From Hemileia vastatrix (taxonomy: Eukaryota > Basidiomycota > Pucciniomycetes > Pucciniales > Zaghouaniaceae): a DNA stretch of 64,000 nt. The DNA lies in assembly GCA_030280995.1 (NCBI GenBank), contig JASXTE010000014.1, forward strand, positions 27,863,150 to 27,927,149, in the 5' to 3' direction. Each line of letters starts with the position of its first letter. Position 1 is the stretch's first letter. Below are positions 1 through 9,940 of the stretch, piece after piece. The position numbers were made by a program, and so were the translations under genes. The notes under the pieces are model-generated. The model made no database searches. It had not been told where the DNA came from and saw nothing but the letters and a program-made list of their open reading frames with translations.

Positions 1-657
1 TGGGGACCTTTCCTAAACGACAACAACAAACGACAAACGCACGGACCACCTAGCAAAAAGAAACTTTTGCCGCGACCGTGTCTAGAACTTGGGTTTGATA
101 TATTGGTTTTATATTATTTTAATTCTTATATTATTTTGAAGTGATTTTTCGATCACTATAGTAAGTTCACCTTTGCACCTCTCACTCTTATTACTATATT
201 TTTACTGCAATAACAGTGATTGTGGCTTAATTGCTAATTCACTGAGTGTAAGTTTTCAATTATTATAATTTTTTTTACCTAGTTGACTATTATAGAGTGT
301 TTAATTTCTCTTAGTCCTAGAAGAAATTAACATTATTATTAATAAAATTTGAATTATTAAATTAATTTTTTTTTATTATTAATTTTTTTCATTTTGGTTG
401 ACTTAAATAGTACTTTGTACTTAGTCCCATATATTGCCATATTTAATTTTGGTAATTTAATTGGTTGAATTAACTTAATTGTTTATTCCCAATTTAACTT
501 TGCAATCCATTTTCTAAATTGATTTTTTATAAATATTACTTTATATTAAAAAAATTTTTTTATATAATTAAATTAATAAAAATTTTTTTTATTTGGAGCA
601 ATTGTTAACTGACTTTTATTAATTTTTTTTAAGAAGTTAATTAATTTTCCCACTATT
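1..657 (+). other. AT-rich untranslated leader of Gy1
   Basis: No open frame of note. The first 60 bases are relatively GC-rich with AAC/ACG repeats; the rest is T- and A-rich runs. It precedes the first gag ATG at 658 and is best read as the 5' leader. The first bases (TGGGGACC) could be the primer binding site directly after the missing 5' LTR, but this cannot be tested without the left flank. Confidence 0.5.
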
Positions 658-3650
658 ATGTCCAACAATTTGGCTGAAAAAATGGATAACATGCAAGTGG
701 ATGATATTGAAATTGATAATGATGCTGATACTGTGAGTTCTTCTTAAGTTGAATATAAAAAATCTTATGCTAACAAGAAAAATTCACATAGTTCAGGATG
801 TGGAAATGACAGGAGAAGTAAAAAAATCAAACCCCCTTCCCCCAGCACAACAGAAGGAAGTAAAACCTCCAGTACCTCAAGGTCTTCCAAAAGAATTCAA
901 AATAAAAAAGCTTCTTCTGCCCCAACAAATCAGCAATCTGTCCAGTCATATCAAAGAACTGAAGACAGAAAACATGAAATACAAGGCAAAAGTAGACACC
1001 TTGTGGGATCAAGTTCAGGAACTCAGGAACCAAAATCAGGCCCAGGCCCCTCCTCAGTTGCCTCCCAATCAGCCTCAGTTTCAGGCTCAACATTTACAGC
1101 CCCCAAGCTCCTTCACACAAAATCAAAGTACTATGGAATTAGAGCAATGGAAATGGGATTATCTAATGAGTCACTACCAGCAGAATGTGCAACATCCTCC
1201 TCATCATCAGCCTGGCTCATCCAGAACACCCAATTTCCATCCTACTCCTCATCCTTACCAACCAAGCAGGAGAAAAAAGGCCCAAGCACAATCCCAAACT
1301 CAGTCTCAGGGGAAGTTTCCTCCTCTGCCATGGTAAGTAATTTGGTTGATAGTCACTTGGGTATGTTTTCTAATAAAACTTCTTCTGCAGGTAATATTAT
1401 TGAACATGGTGAAAGAACAGTTAAACCTGTTAAAAGGCAGCTTCCTGTAACTAATAGCCCTATTGATGTAATTAGCAAATTGTCATTTTATGAACCTTTA
1501 CATTTAACTTCTACTTCTTTAATTAATCCTTCTCTTGCAATTAAAAATGATTGTGTTCCCAATGAAGTCTATACCTTAATTGAGAAAACTTCTGAGGAAA
1601 TATTGAAAGATACCCTTGATTTTAATGTTGTGAAAGACAAACATTTGAGAGATGTGTTAACCCATGAAAATGATAGAGTAAATAATTTACACTTGCAATG
1701 TAAAGTGAGTTCTTCTGTACAGGATACAGCTTATTTTAAAATCAAAGAAACCTTGAATATTGTTCTTAGTCAACAAAAACAAATAAGGAGTGACCATAGA
1801 GCTATCTCAGATAGAAATATCAATCTACATAAGACCTTGAGTTAATTGAAACCCCTTATTGAAGAAAATTATTGATTAAGAAATGAAATAAAATCTCTAC
1901 AAAATGAGTTTAAAAAGCTAAAGAATATTTCCATGCACTAAGTGCCAAACACACAGTTTCTGAGGACAGAAATGTTCTATCTCTTGAAAAAGTAAATGAC
2001 CAGATGTCTGAAATTCCAAGAATAAGAAACTATGTGTCTGACCTGCAGGAAAAATTCTCAACCTTAACCATCAATAATGAATTGATTGAGAATGCTGTCA
2101 ATAAGCTGCATAAAAATAAAGGAAAAAAACCTGAGCAAAGTTCATCCTTTCTTCCTCATATTTCAACCATTAAACAAACTGACAATGAGTCTGTAAAATC
2201 TTTTGCTATTAGCAAAAAATCTTGTGATGGTCATGCACCAGCTGTTTCTGTAAATAATGAAATTTCTGAACACCTGGCTAAACTTCAGGAATTATTAATG
2301 ATGAATAATTCAAACCAAAAAGTGGACCATCCCAGTAGTCAGAAAAATTGGCCTAAGTTAGACCAATATCCTACCTTTGATGGTGATTCTTCCTCTGATT
2401 GGCAACACTTTATCCAAAGAATTGATAATTTAAAGAGATCTTATAAACTACCTGATGAGGAAATTGTTTCTAAGCTAATTTCTTTATTTTCAAATGTAGC
2501 CTTGATGTGGTATGAATCTGTTCTTTTAGATAACAATCATTATACATGGAATGATTGGAAATCCTTGATTGAGAATCAGTTTGGTGGTTCAAAATTCAGG
2601 TTAGCTGAGCAAAGACTGTATGAGAATACTAGATATGTATCCTCCTCTGTTGAAAAGCCCATTGTTTTTCTTATGAAAGTGACAAAAATCCTAAGAGAAA
2701 TTGATCCAAAGATGGCTTATGATATTTGGAGAGATAAAATATTGTATAAATTACCAAATTCTCTTAGAGATTTGATTGTGGCTAGAACTGAGAATGTAAG
2801 TGAAAATTCTTCTTTCATTAATATCTGTAATGAGGTACTACTCAACCATAGATATGAACCAAAGAATTACCTTGGTAAATCTTATAATGATCAGAATAAA
2901 CCTTCTACAAAGCTCCCAGAAAAATCTGGTGAACCCTCTGCCACAGTTGCACCTAAAAAATATGCAACAAATACTTGTTATAAATGTAACAAACCGTGGC
3001 AGAAGGGTCATGTTTGTAACAAGAAAATTCATCTTGTTGAACAAAATGAAGACACTGATGAAGTTGAACTTGATGTCAATAATTCTTCTAGTGACTGTGA
3101 AAGTAATATCTCCTATGACAATGATTCTGTTAAAGATGTTTCAATGTTGGAACAAGATGTCCATTATTTAAATAATATATCTCAAGAATGTGTATTGGAT
3201 TTATCTTCAGTAGAAAATGCTGAGATAATTAAAAATATTACTAACAATTCTATACCTATATCCCCTTTGAAGGCACCTGTTATCATTAATGGTAAAAATG
3301 TTGATGTAGTTCTTGATTCTGGTCCTGGAGGAAGTTTAGTGTCTGAAAAAGCTTTAGCTTCAGTGGATAAGGAATATTTGAGTAAATTATTACCTATAAC
3401 TTCTGAAAAATGGAGAGGGTATGGTTCTACCTTAATTTCTATTGGAAAATACAAAACCTCTGTATTCTTCAAATATAATGGTGGTTTTGTCAGAGCTATT
3501 TGTTAATTTGTTGTCATGAAAAATGATAATTTAAGCAATTGGTTTATTATGTGAAATGATATTTTAACCATGTTTGGTGTGAAATTGGACCCAGAAAATA
3601 ATTGCTTTACCTTGGGAATGAATGGCTAAAGGAAATTCAAAATTTCCTCT
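658..3650 (+). pseudogene. gag-protease polyprotein of Gy1, several stops
   Basis: Reading from ATG 658 there is an early TAA at about 745, then an open frame to 1845, a broken stretch to 2003, and an open frame 2004-3506. The N-terminal part is rich in P, Q and S. The middle has heptad-like K/E/L segments (coiled coil). Near 2350-2790 is a capsid-type domain (YPTFDGDSSSDWQHF and later WNDWKSLIENQFG). A zinc knuckle CYKCNKPWQKGHVC at about 2976-3020 has the CX2CX7H spacing also seen in some plant Ty3 gags. An aspartic protease active site VVLDSGPGGSLVS lies near 3307-3345. After the TAA at 3504 the protease tail can still be followed, with another TGA at 3552, to about 3650. This copy cannot make the full product without readthrough. 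I infer one original protein of about 950 residues ending in the protease. Confidence 0.8.
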
Positions 3651-3674
3651 TCTATAAAACCTTCTGGGCATCTG

Positions 3675-6600
3675 TTGAAGTCTTGTAACTCACTAATCCA
3701 GTGTAAAGGCAGAAAAAAAACTGAAATGGATGATTTATTAAATAAAAAAAATACTGCTTCTTTTGGTGATCAGTTGACTAGTGAACAAAAGGATTATATT
3801 ATTGCCTCTATTACCTCTTTCCCTATGGCTTTTGCTCATGGTTCTCATGTCTTGAGAATTGTCCAGGAAGAAATGAAAATTACCTTATCCTGTATTTTGA
3901 GTGATATTCCTCCTACTATTAAGAAAAAACCATATCCTGCTTCTCCATCAAAAAGAAAAGATATTGAAGATAATATTGCAACATTATTGAAAATGAATAT
4001 CATTGAGAAAGTAGATGTCACCCCCAAATATTTTGTCATCCCCCCAGTCTTGATTTCTTATGAAAAAGATAAGGCTAGATTATGTGAAGATTACAGAGCT
4101 TTGAACACTTATAATGTTGATGATATATATCCTTTACCCAGAATTAATTCAATACATGCTACCTTGCAAGGTGCAAAATTTATTAGTTGTCTGGATGGTA
4201 ATAAAGGTTATCATCAAGTTCCAGTTGAGAAAAATTCTCAAAACTTTTTGCTTATTGCTACTCATATGGGAATATATAAGTATGTTAGGATGCCATTTGG
4301 CCCTAAAAATGCTCCTTCAGTTTTCCAAAAAGTCATGGATAACACTTTCCATCAAGAAATAATTGAAGGATGGCTCATGGTTTATGTTGATGACATCATT
4401 GTTTTTTCTAAAACTTTTGATGAACATATGATTCACTTGAATATAGTTTTCCAAAAAATGGATGAAATCAATATGACCTTATCCTTAAAAAAGTGTAAAT
4501 TTGGTTTTAAATCTTTGAAAGTCCTTGGCCATGTTGTGTCAGGCTTACAAATTTGTGTAGACCAAAACAAAGTTGCTGCCATTCAAAATGTGAAAGCACC
4601 AACTTCTGTAAGAGAAATCCAAAGTTTTTTGGGGATGTGTGGCTATTATAGACAATATATTAAAAATTATCAGGTCATATCCTTGCCTCTTACAAAACTG
4701 ACCAGAAAAGATGTTGCCTTTCTCTGGAATAATGACTGTCAAAAAGCTTTTGATACACTAAAAAGTTGCTTAATGACAGCCCCTATATTGGCTCTTCCAG
4801 ATTTTAAGAACCCATTTGTCCTGTATACAGATGCTAGCTTTATTGGTCTGGGTGCTGCCCTTCACCAGAAACATATTATTAATGATAAATCCTCAGAAGT
4901 TGTAATTTGTTATATTTCAAGAACCTTAAGAAATAGTGAATTGAAATATGGTGCCACTCAATTGGAGTGCTTAGAAGTTGTTTGGGCTCTTGAGAAGCTT
5001 CATTACTATCTAGATGACCAAAAATTTGAATTGGTAACTGACTGTAGTGCTGTGAAGTCCCTGTTAAACCTGAAGACACCTAACAGACATATGTTCAGGT
5101 GGCAACTTGTTGTTCAAGAATACAGAGGACGGATGACAATTATCCATAGGGCTGGAAATGTTCACTCCAATGTTGATATGCTCTCCAGACTGCCTCTGTC
5201 AAATAATGACTCAAATCCTGCTTATGTACCTGAAGATGATACTGTTCATATCCATGGTATATTTGTAGTGGATATGGAAGAAGAGTTATTGCAATTAATA
5301 CTGGATTCATATGAGAAGGATTCTGATTTAAATAAATTGGTTACTATCTTAAATGATCCTAAGAATGCTTCAATCCAAGCATTAATAAAAACTCTTCCTG
5401 AAAAGTATCAAAATGCTTTGAGTAAAGGAAAGCTTTCTATTGAAGATGGTTATATATATTATAGAAGAAAGCTTACTAATGTAATTGTAATTCCTCCTTC
5501 TATGAAAGAAACTATCCTCAAACTTTGTCATGATGAAATATTAGCTGGTCATTTTGATCTTGAAAAAACATTGATTAGAATCAAAAACACTGCATGGTGG
5601 GCTAATATGTCTGAAGACACAAAATTATATGTTGAATCTTGTGATTCCTGCCAAAAATCTAAAAGGTTGACAGGTAAGAGAGTAGGGTTATTACAACATA
5701 TTGAAGCACCTAATGCTCCCTGGAAAATCATTAATATGTATTTTGTCACTGGTCTTCCTGTTGCAGGTAAAGACAGCTTTAACTCTTGTTGGGTAATAGT
5801 GGATAGATTCACAAAAATGTGCAAATTTATTCCAACCCACAAAGATGTATTCACCAAAGAATTGGCTTTCTTATGGTGGTCTTACATGTTTAATATTATT
5901 GGTTTTCCAAAAGCCATTATCTCTAATAGTTATCCTAAATTTACTTCTGAATTTCGGACCTCTTTGATGGATATTTGTGGCTGTGAGTTAAAATTGTCTA
6001 CAGCTCACCATCCTCAGACTGATGGTCTAGCTGAGAGAATGATTCAAACTCTGGAAGATATGATTAGAAGGTATTGTGCCTTTGGTTTAGAATATAAAGA
6101 CAATGACAGATTTACTCATGATTGGGTCACTCTATTGCCTGGTCTTGAATTTGCATATAATAGCACTGTTCATTCTGTCACTGAGAAAAAGCCTTTTGAG
6201 ATTTGGTTAGGTTATGTCCCACATACTCCTGCTCAGATTCTCAATTGTAAATTACCTAAGTTCGAACTACACCCTGGTGTAAAATCTTTTATGCAAATGC
6301 AACAGCTATGCAGAAAACATGCTCAGAGCTGTATTGATAAAGCATTTGAATATGAAAAGAAAAGATGGGATAAATCCCATAAAGAATACACATTTAACAA
6401 GGGTGATGAAGTGTTGATCTCTACTGTCCATTTCAATTTACAAGGTAACCAAAAATTAAAAGATCCTTTTGTAGTCCCATTTGTTGTTAAAAGAATGGTT
6501 GGTGATAATGCATTGGAAGTTGTATTGTATTCTCCATATGATAGGAAACATCCTGTTTTTCCCATTTCTTTGCTTAAGCCTTATACTTCCAAAAGTGACT

Positions 6601-6722
6601 TATTTCCCAAAAGAAGGGGAAGACCTAAAAAAAACCTTCAGGAAGTCACAGAAACAGCAGAAATTGATAAATTCTCAATGATAGAATTATCACTTCTGAA
6701 AGAGGTATTGAATATATATTGA
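3675..6722 (+). CDS. Ty3 pol polyprotein of Gy1: RT, RNase H, integrase (inactive integrase)
   Basis: One uninterrupted frame of 1015 residues; the start given is only the first start-like codon after the broken protease tail, and there may be no independent start. RT motifs include RLCEDYRALN, MPFGPKNAPSVFQ and YVDDIIVFS (the DD near residues 239-240). RNase H is shown by LYTDASFIGLGAAL and TQLECLEVVWALE. The integrase has a zinc-binding HHCC region ending CDSCQKSK, then a core in which the first catalytic Asp of the usual MDFVTGLP is Tyr (MYFVTGLP) and the second, in the usual SDRD, is Asn (SNSYPKF); the Glu in LAERMIQTLE remains. The C-terminus has a basic RRGRPKK patch and no chromodomain that I can see. 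It is long and open yet catalytically dead in integration. Confidence 0.88.
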   Translation: MKSCNSLIQCKGRKKTEMDDLLNKKNTASFGDQLTSEQKDYIIASITSFPMAFAHGSHVLRIVQEEMKITLSCILSDIPPTIKKKPYPASPSKRKDIEDNIATLLKMNIIEKVDVTPKYFVIPPVLISYEKDKARLCEDYRALNTYNVDDIYPLPRINSIHATLQGAKFISCLDGNKGYHQVPVEKNSQNFLLIATHMGIYKYVRMPFGPKNAPSVFQKVMDNTFHQEIIEGWLMVYVDDIIVFSKTFDEHMIHLNIVFQKMDEINMTLSLKKCKFGFKSLKVLGHVVSGLQICVDQNKVAAIQNVKAPTSVREIQSFLGMCGYYRQYIKNYQVISLPLTKLTRKDVAFLWNNDCQKAFDTLKSCLMTAPILALPDFKNPFVLYTDASFIGLGAALHQKHIINDKSSEVVICYISRTLRNSELKYGATQLECLEVVWALEKLHYYLDDQKFELVTDCSAVKSLLNLKTPNRHMFRWQLVVQEYRGRMTIIHRAGNVHSNVDMLSRLPLSNNDSNPAYVPEDDTVHIHGIFVVDMEEELLQLILDSYEKDSDLNKLVTILNDPKNASIQALIKTLPEKYQNALSKGKLSIEDGYIYYRRKLTNVIVIPPSMKETILKLCHDEILAGHFDLEKTLIRIKNTAWWANMSEDTKLYVESCDSCQKSKRLTGKRVGLLQHIEAPNAPWKIINMYFVTGLPVAGKDSFNSCWVIVDRFTKMCKFIPTHKDVFTKELAFLWWSYMFNIIGFPKAIISNSYPKFTSEFRTSLMDICGCELKLSTAHHPQTDGLAERMIQTLEDMIRRYCAFGLEYKDNDRFTHDWVTLLPGLEFAYNSTVHSVTEKKPFEIWLGYVPHTPAQILNCKLPKFELHPGVKSFMQMQQLCRKHAQSCIDKAFEYEKKRWDKSHKEYTFNKGDEVLISTVHFNLQGNQKLKDPFVVPFVVKRMVGDNALEVVLYSPYDRKHPVFPISLLKPYTSKSDLFPKRRGRPKKNLQEVTETAEIDKFSMIELSLLKEVLNIY

Positions 6723-6849
6723 GATATAAGAACAAATAATCTGAACATGATGCATGGATACCTAAAAAGGAGATTTCAAATCTGCCTACTCTGTTGAAAA
6801 AATACAAAAAGAAAAAATCTTAGCATTTTCTTTTATTGTTTTTTTTAGA

Positions 6850-6858
6850 GTGAGGGAG
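6850..6858 (+). promoter_or_regulatory. Polypurine tract of Gy1
   Basis: GTGAGGGAG directly precedes the LTR start TGTCAG. In Ty3 elements this tract primes plus-strand DNA synthesis and marks the U3 boundary. Confidence 0.6.
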
Positions 6859-7320
6859 TGTCAGCCAGGCTATTCCAGGAGCCCAGTAAATGATATGTTA
6901 ACTTATAGGATCTGAAAGAGGGCGTAAGAATTGTATTTAATGTATATAAATTAATATTTTATTGCATAATAAAATTAAATAAGTATCTTATTACATATAA
7001 GTGTTATATTAATTTTATTGTTTATATAAATTTTTTATACATATAAATTAAACATAATGTATTTTATATTCTACAAATAATGGCTCCTTTTTATGTATTT
7101 AATAATTATTAATTTATATTTAATTAATTAAAAATATATATTATAATTATAAGTGTAAAATTGACTTACAATATAATTAAATTAATTATTTATATTTATA
7201 TATTAAATAACATTTTTTATAGTATTAAACAATAAATAATGACACTTCTTTTGACCCTTAATTGTGTCAGGAAAAAACTAATTAATACTAAATTGAAATT
7301 AATTACATATTTTGTTGCGT
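6859..7320 (+). repeat. 3' LTR of Gy1, left part
   Basis: Starts TGTCAGCC after the polypurine tract. Very AT-rich with several TATATA-like stretches. The last four bases, GCGT, are the target site duplicated by insertion of GyA, and the LTR continues at 19823. Confidence 0.65.
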
Positions 7321-8410
7321 TGTAGACAATCCTATAGTACTAGCTATAGGCCTTGACCAAGGGAGTTGGAGAAAAACCAGAGAGAAAATCCCCTGTCCCT
7401 TTAGAAAAATAGAGTGAGATTTACTTGCTAAAGTAAGTTGGTTCCTGTTTTGCTAAAGCCCCTTTTAAACACACTTGACTGCTTGATGAGCCAAGAAAGT
7501 ATTCCCCAGACAGACTACCAGACCAAAGAACTGAAATGTAGACCAATGTCCACACCAGAGAAAGCAAAGATACTTGATGTAGGCTGCAAATCCACACCAG
7601 AGACAGAAATAATACTTGATATAGCTTGCAAGACTACACCAGAGAACCTGTTTCCAAAGTTGAGTTAAATGAAGAACTAAACTTGCAACAAACACAGCCA
7701 ATTGTGGCCAAAAACAGTGAAAACTGAGTGAGGAACAATGATATCACCTCCGGATGGTTGTATGATGATTAAGGTTGCCCCAAACTGTCTTATTCACTAT
7801 GTACACACAGACCACTAACTAAGAGCCCATGCACACCCACCAATCTGGCGCCTGTACCTGCCAAATTGCATAAAAAACCCTCCTGAAGCGCTCTCCAACC
7901 TCCTAAAACAGAGGCGGGCAGGCCACCCGACGTCGGAGATGCCGCCTGAAGCGGCCTGGCCTCCCTGAAGCCAGAAAACCAACAAAAACCACTAATCTAC
8001 TTAGAAAAATTAGCTACAACTACTAAAACCTTTAAAACACAGAAATTCACTATAACAACATTGAGACAGGAAATATAGAGAAAAACTAGCTCTATCCAAT
8101 GGTACTAAGCACTTAACCCTAAGACTTAAGGTAAGCCCGTAAAACACAAAAAAAAATTAAACAGCAATCTTTTATAAATGAAAAAATGAGGAAATGACCC
8201 CTTAAAAATCACAATATGAAAAATGTCTTCATGCATAAAATATAGAGAAAAACCAGGGCTATCCAATGATAGTACCCACATACCCGCAGACCCAATATCC
8301 ACTGAATAAAACCAGAAAAATATCAAATTCCTTAACAGATGTCAATTAAGACATGCACAAACAGCGCCAAATCACACAACAAAGGCCCCTGCCAATGTTG
8401 TAAGACCACA
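7321..8410 (-). repeat. 3' LTR of GyA
   Basis: 1090 bp. On the element strand it begins TGTGGTCTT and ends GATTGTCTACA. It contains a GC-rich patch (about 7899-7975) in otherwise AT-rich DNA, perhaps promoter sequence, and about 2.5 copies of a tandem repeat of roughly 41 bp (about 7540-7650) built on CCACACCAGAGA. The other copies are 18726-19818, a truncated one at 26631-27556, and an inverted solo one at 55555-56629. Confidence 0.92.
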
Positions 8411-8420
8411 TCCTCCCTCC
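8411..8420 (-). promoter_or_regulatory. Polypurine tract of GyA
   Basis: On the element strand GGAGGGAGGA directly precedes the LTR start TGTGGTC. The same ten bases precede the 3' LTR of GyB (32678-32687). Confidence 0.8.
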
Positions 8421-8429
8421 AATTGAGAA

Positions 8430-9099
8430 TGTCCACATTCTTTCTTCATTTAACCACCATGTTTAACCTTCTTCCCAAATCTGCCTCTGAAATGGGCCCC
8501 TGCCAATACTGCATCGACAATAATTTAATATGCGCCATGACACCACCTGTCCATCCATACAGAATGTCCTGCAATGTCTGCCAATCCAGAAAGAAGACCT
8601 GCCACAGACCTGCTCCACTTTCTTCCACAACAGATTCACCTCCACCTCAACCTGGTCCTTCTTCTGCCAGCACCAAAAGATCTAGGCCATTCATCCTGAT
8701 ACCCAGATTAATCAAAAGGCTCCACCCTTCCCAGAAGAGTGCCACAACCCATAAAACAACTAGTTCCCCCATCCCTGGTTCATCTGATGGTAAAGAACAT
8801 TCATTTCTTCCTTCAACTTTAAAACTGATAACTTCTCAGCTCCTCCCTCTTCTGATAGTGATGATAACAATGTAGGATCCATTGCATCACCAACACCAAC
8901 GCACTTGCCCACTATCAAGGCCAAGTTCCAACAACACACATCTCAACAGAAACAACTTCTGCTTCACTACTTCCAATCCACTCCTGCTAGAGATCCACAG
9001 GAAATTGAGAACAGAAGACACCTCATTCACCAGTTCAAGGCTAATTCTGAACACTTCATTTCATCTCTTGATTCCCTCTGTAATTCCACTAGTACTTGA
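8430..9099 (+). CDS. Antisense gene 1 of GyA: two-exon Cys-cluster protein
   Basis: Exon 1 runs from ATG 8430 (in-frame ATGs at 8460 and even 8339 inside the LTR are alternatives). The intron is 8790-8839 (50 nt, GTAAAG...CTGATAAC...CAG), and exon 2 is 8840-9099. Spliced, it gives about 205 residues with no stop. The protein has CQYCIDNNLIC, 12 residues, then CNVCQSRKKTC: six cysteines in the spacing of a fungal Zn(II)2Cys6 cluster, but with the basic half second. A Ser/Pro-rich basic linker and a helical C-terminus follow. It is transcribed away from the 3' LTR, opposite to gag-pol. GyC has a related gene in the same place (47640-48647). A role in DNA binding is inference; no family is recognised. 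Confidence 0.7.
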
Positions 9100-9159
9100 A
9101 GTTTATTCAGAAAAGAAAAATTGACCACACCCTCTATAGGATGTAACCACAAACAACCC

Positions 9160-9785
9160 TCAGTTTTAAGTCTTGGGGGACCATCCTCATTTAATAGTCT
9201 TGGGGGACTCAAAAACCCTCAGTTTAAAGTCTTGGGGGACTCAAAAACCTAAATCATAAACCCAGAACCAGAGATCAACCACATTAAGACACAGAGAAAA
9301 AACTAACATTCTGGGTTAATTGTGAATAGAGCTGCCAGCCCATCAATTACCCCCAAACTTGCCTTTGCTAAATTCAGAGGCTCCCCCTGTTGATATCCTC
9401 TACCAATCTTTCAAAACCAACTCCAACAACAAAAACTTTTTCCTCAGTTTATAGTCTTGGGGGACTTACAACCCTCAGTTTAAAGTCTTGGGGGACTAAC
9501 ACAGTGTTCAGTTTAAAGTCTTGACTGACTAGTCTTGATAAAATATTGAAACTAGCCAGTTTAAAGTCTTGGAGGACTAACAGAAACCAGATTTCAGTTT
9601 AAATTCTTGATGGACTGAATTGATACCATAGCTTTTCAGTTTAGAGTCTTGATGGACTTTCTTGATAACATAGCTTTTTCAGTTTAGAGTCTTGATGGAC
9701 TGGTCTTGATAAAATATCTTTTTCAGTTTAGAGTCTTGATGGACTGATCTTGATAAAATATCTTTTTCAGTTTAGAGTCTTGATA
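9160..9785 (-). repeat. Array of short hairpin repeats in the GyA 3' region
   Basis: At least ten imperfect copies of a unit that on the element strand reads AGTC, six bases, GACT, then T(T/C)TAAACTG. Clear copies are near 9160, 9219, 9475, 9505, 9560, 9640, 9685, 9725 and 9770. Loops vary (CCCCAA, CATCAA, AGTCAA). Spacing is irregular (about 25-50 bp). Related arrays occur in GyB (31465-32365). Confidence 0.85.
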
Positions 9786-9940
9786 GAACGACGGAATTTT
9801 GCATAAAATGGACGCAGCCAATTTCATGCAGCACACCTCTACAGCCAACCTGCTGAACTTCCACCTTCACTTCATCATCTACCCATCACTGACAAAAATC
9901 TCCTCCTATCCCTTTTCATCATCTTTTCTCACCACAGATC

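Larger units (their letters stand above)
1..7320 (+). mobile_element. Ty3-type LTR retrotransposon Gy1 (left part, 5' LTR outside the window)
   Basis: The order leader, gag with zinc knuckle, protease, RT, RNase H, integrase is the Ty3/Gypsy order. A purine run (GTGAGGGAG) ends at 6858 and is followed by TGTCAG, so I place the start of the 3' LTR at 6859. The LTR is cut at 7320 by element GyA and continues at 19823. The 5' LTR lies left of the window; position 1 is already in or next to the leader. Gag and pol carry stops and the integrase has lost catalytic residues, so this copy is dead. Confidence 0.85.

Noticed and set aside
827..1093. Minus-strand frame opposite the Gy1 gag start
   Set aside because: Mirror of a Pro/Gln-rich gag segment with no independent signals.
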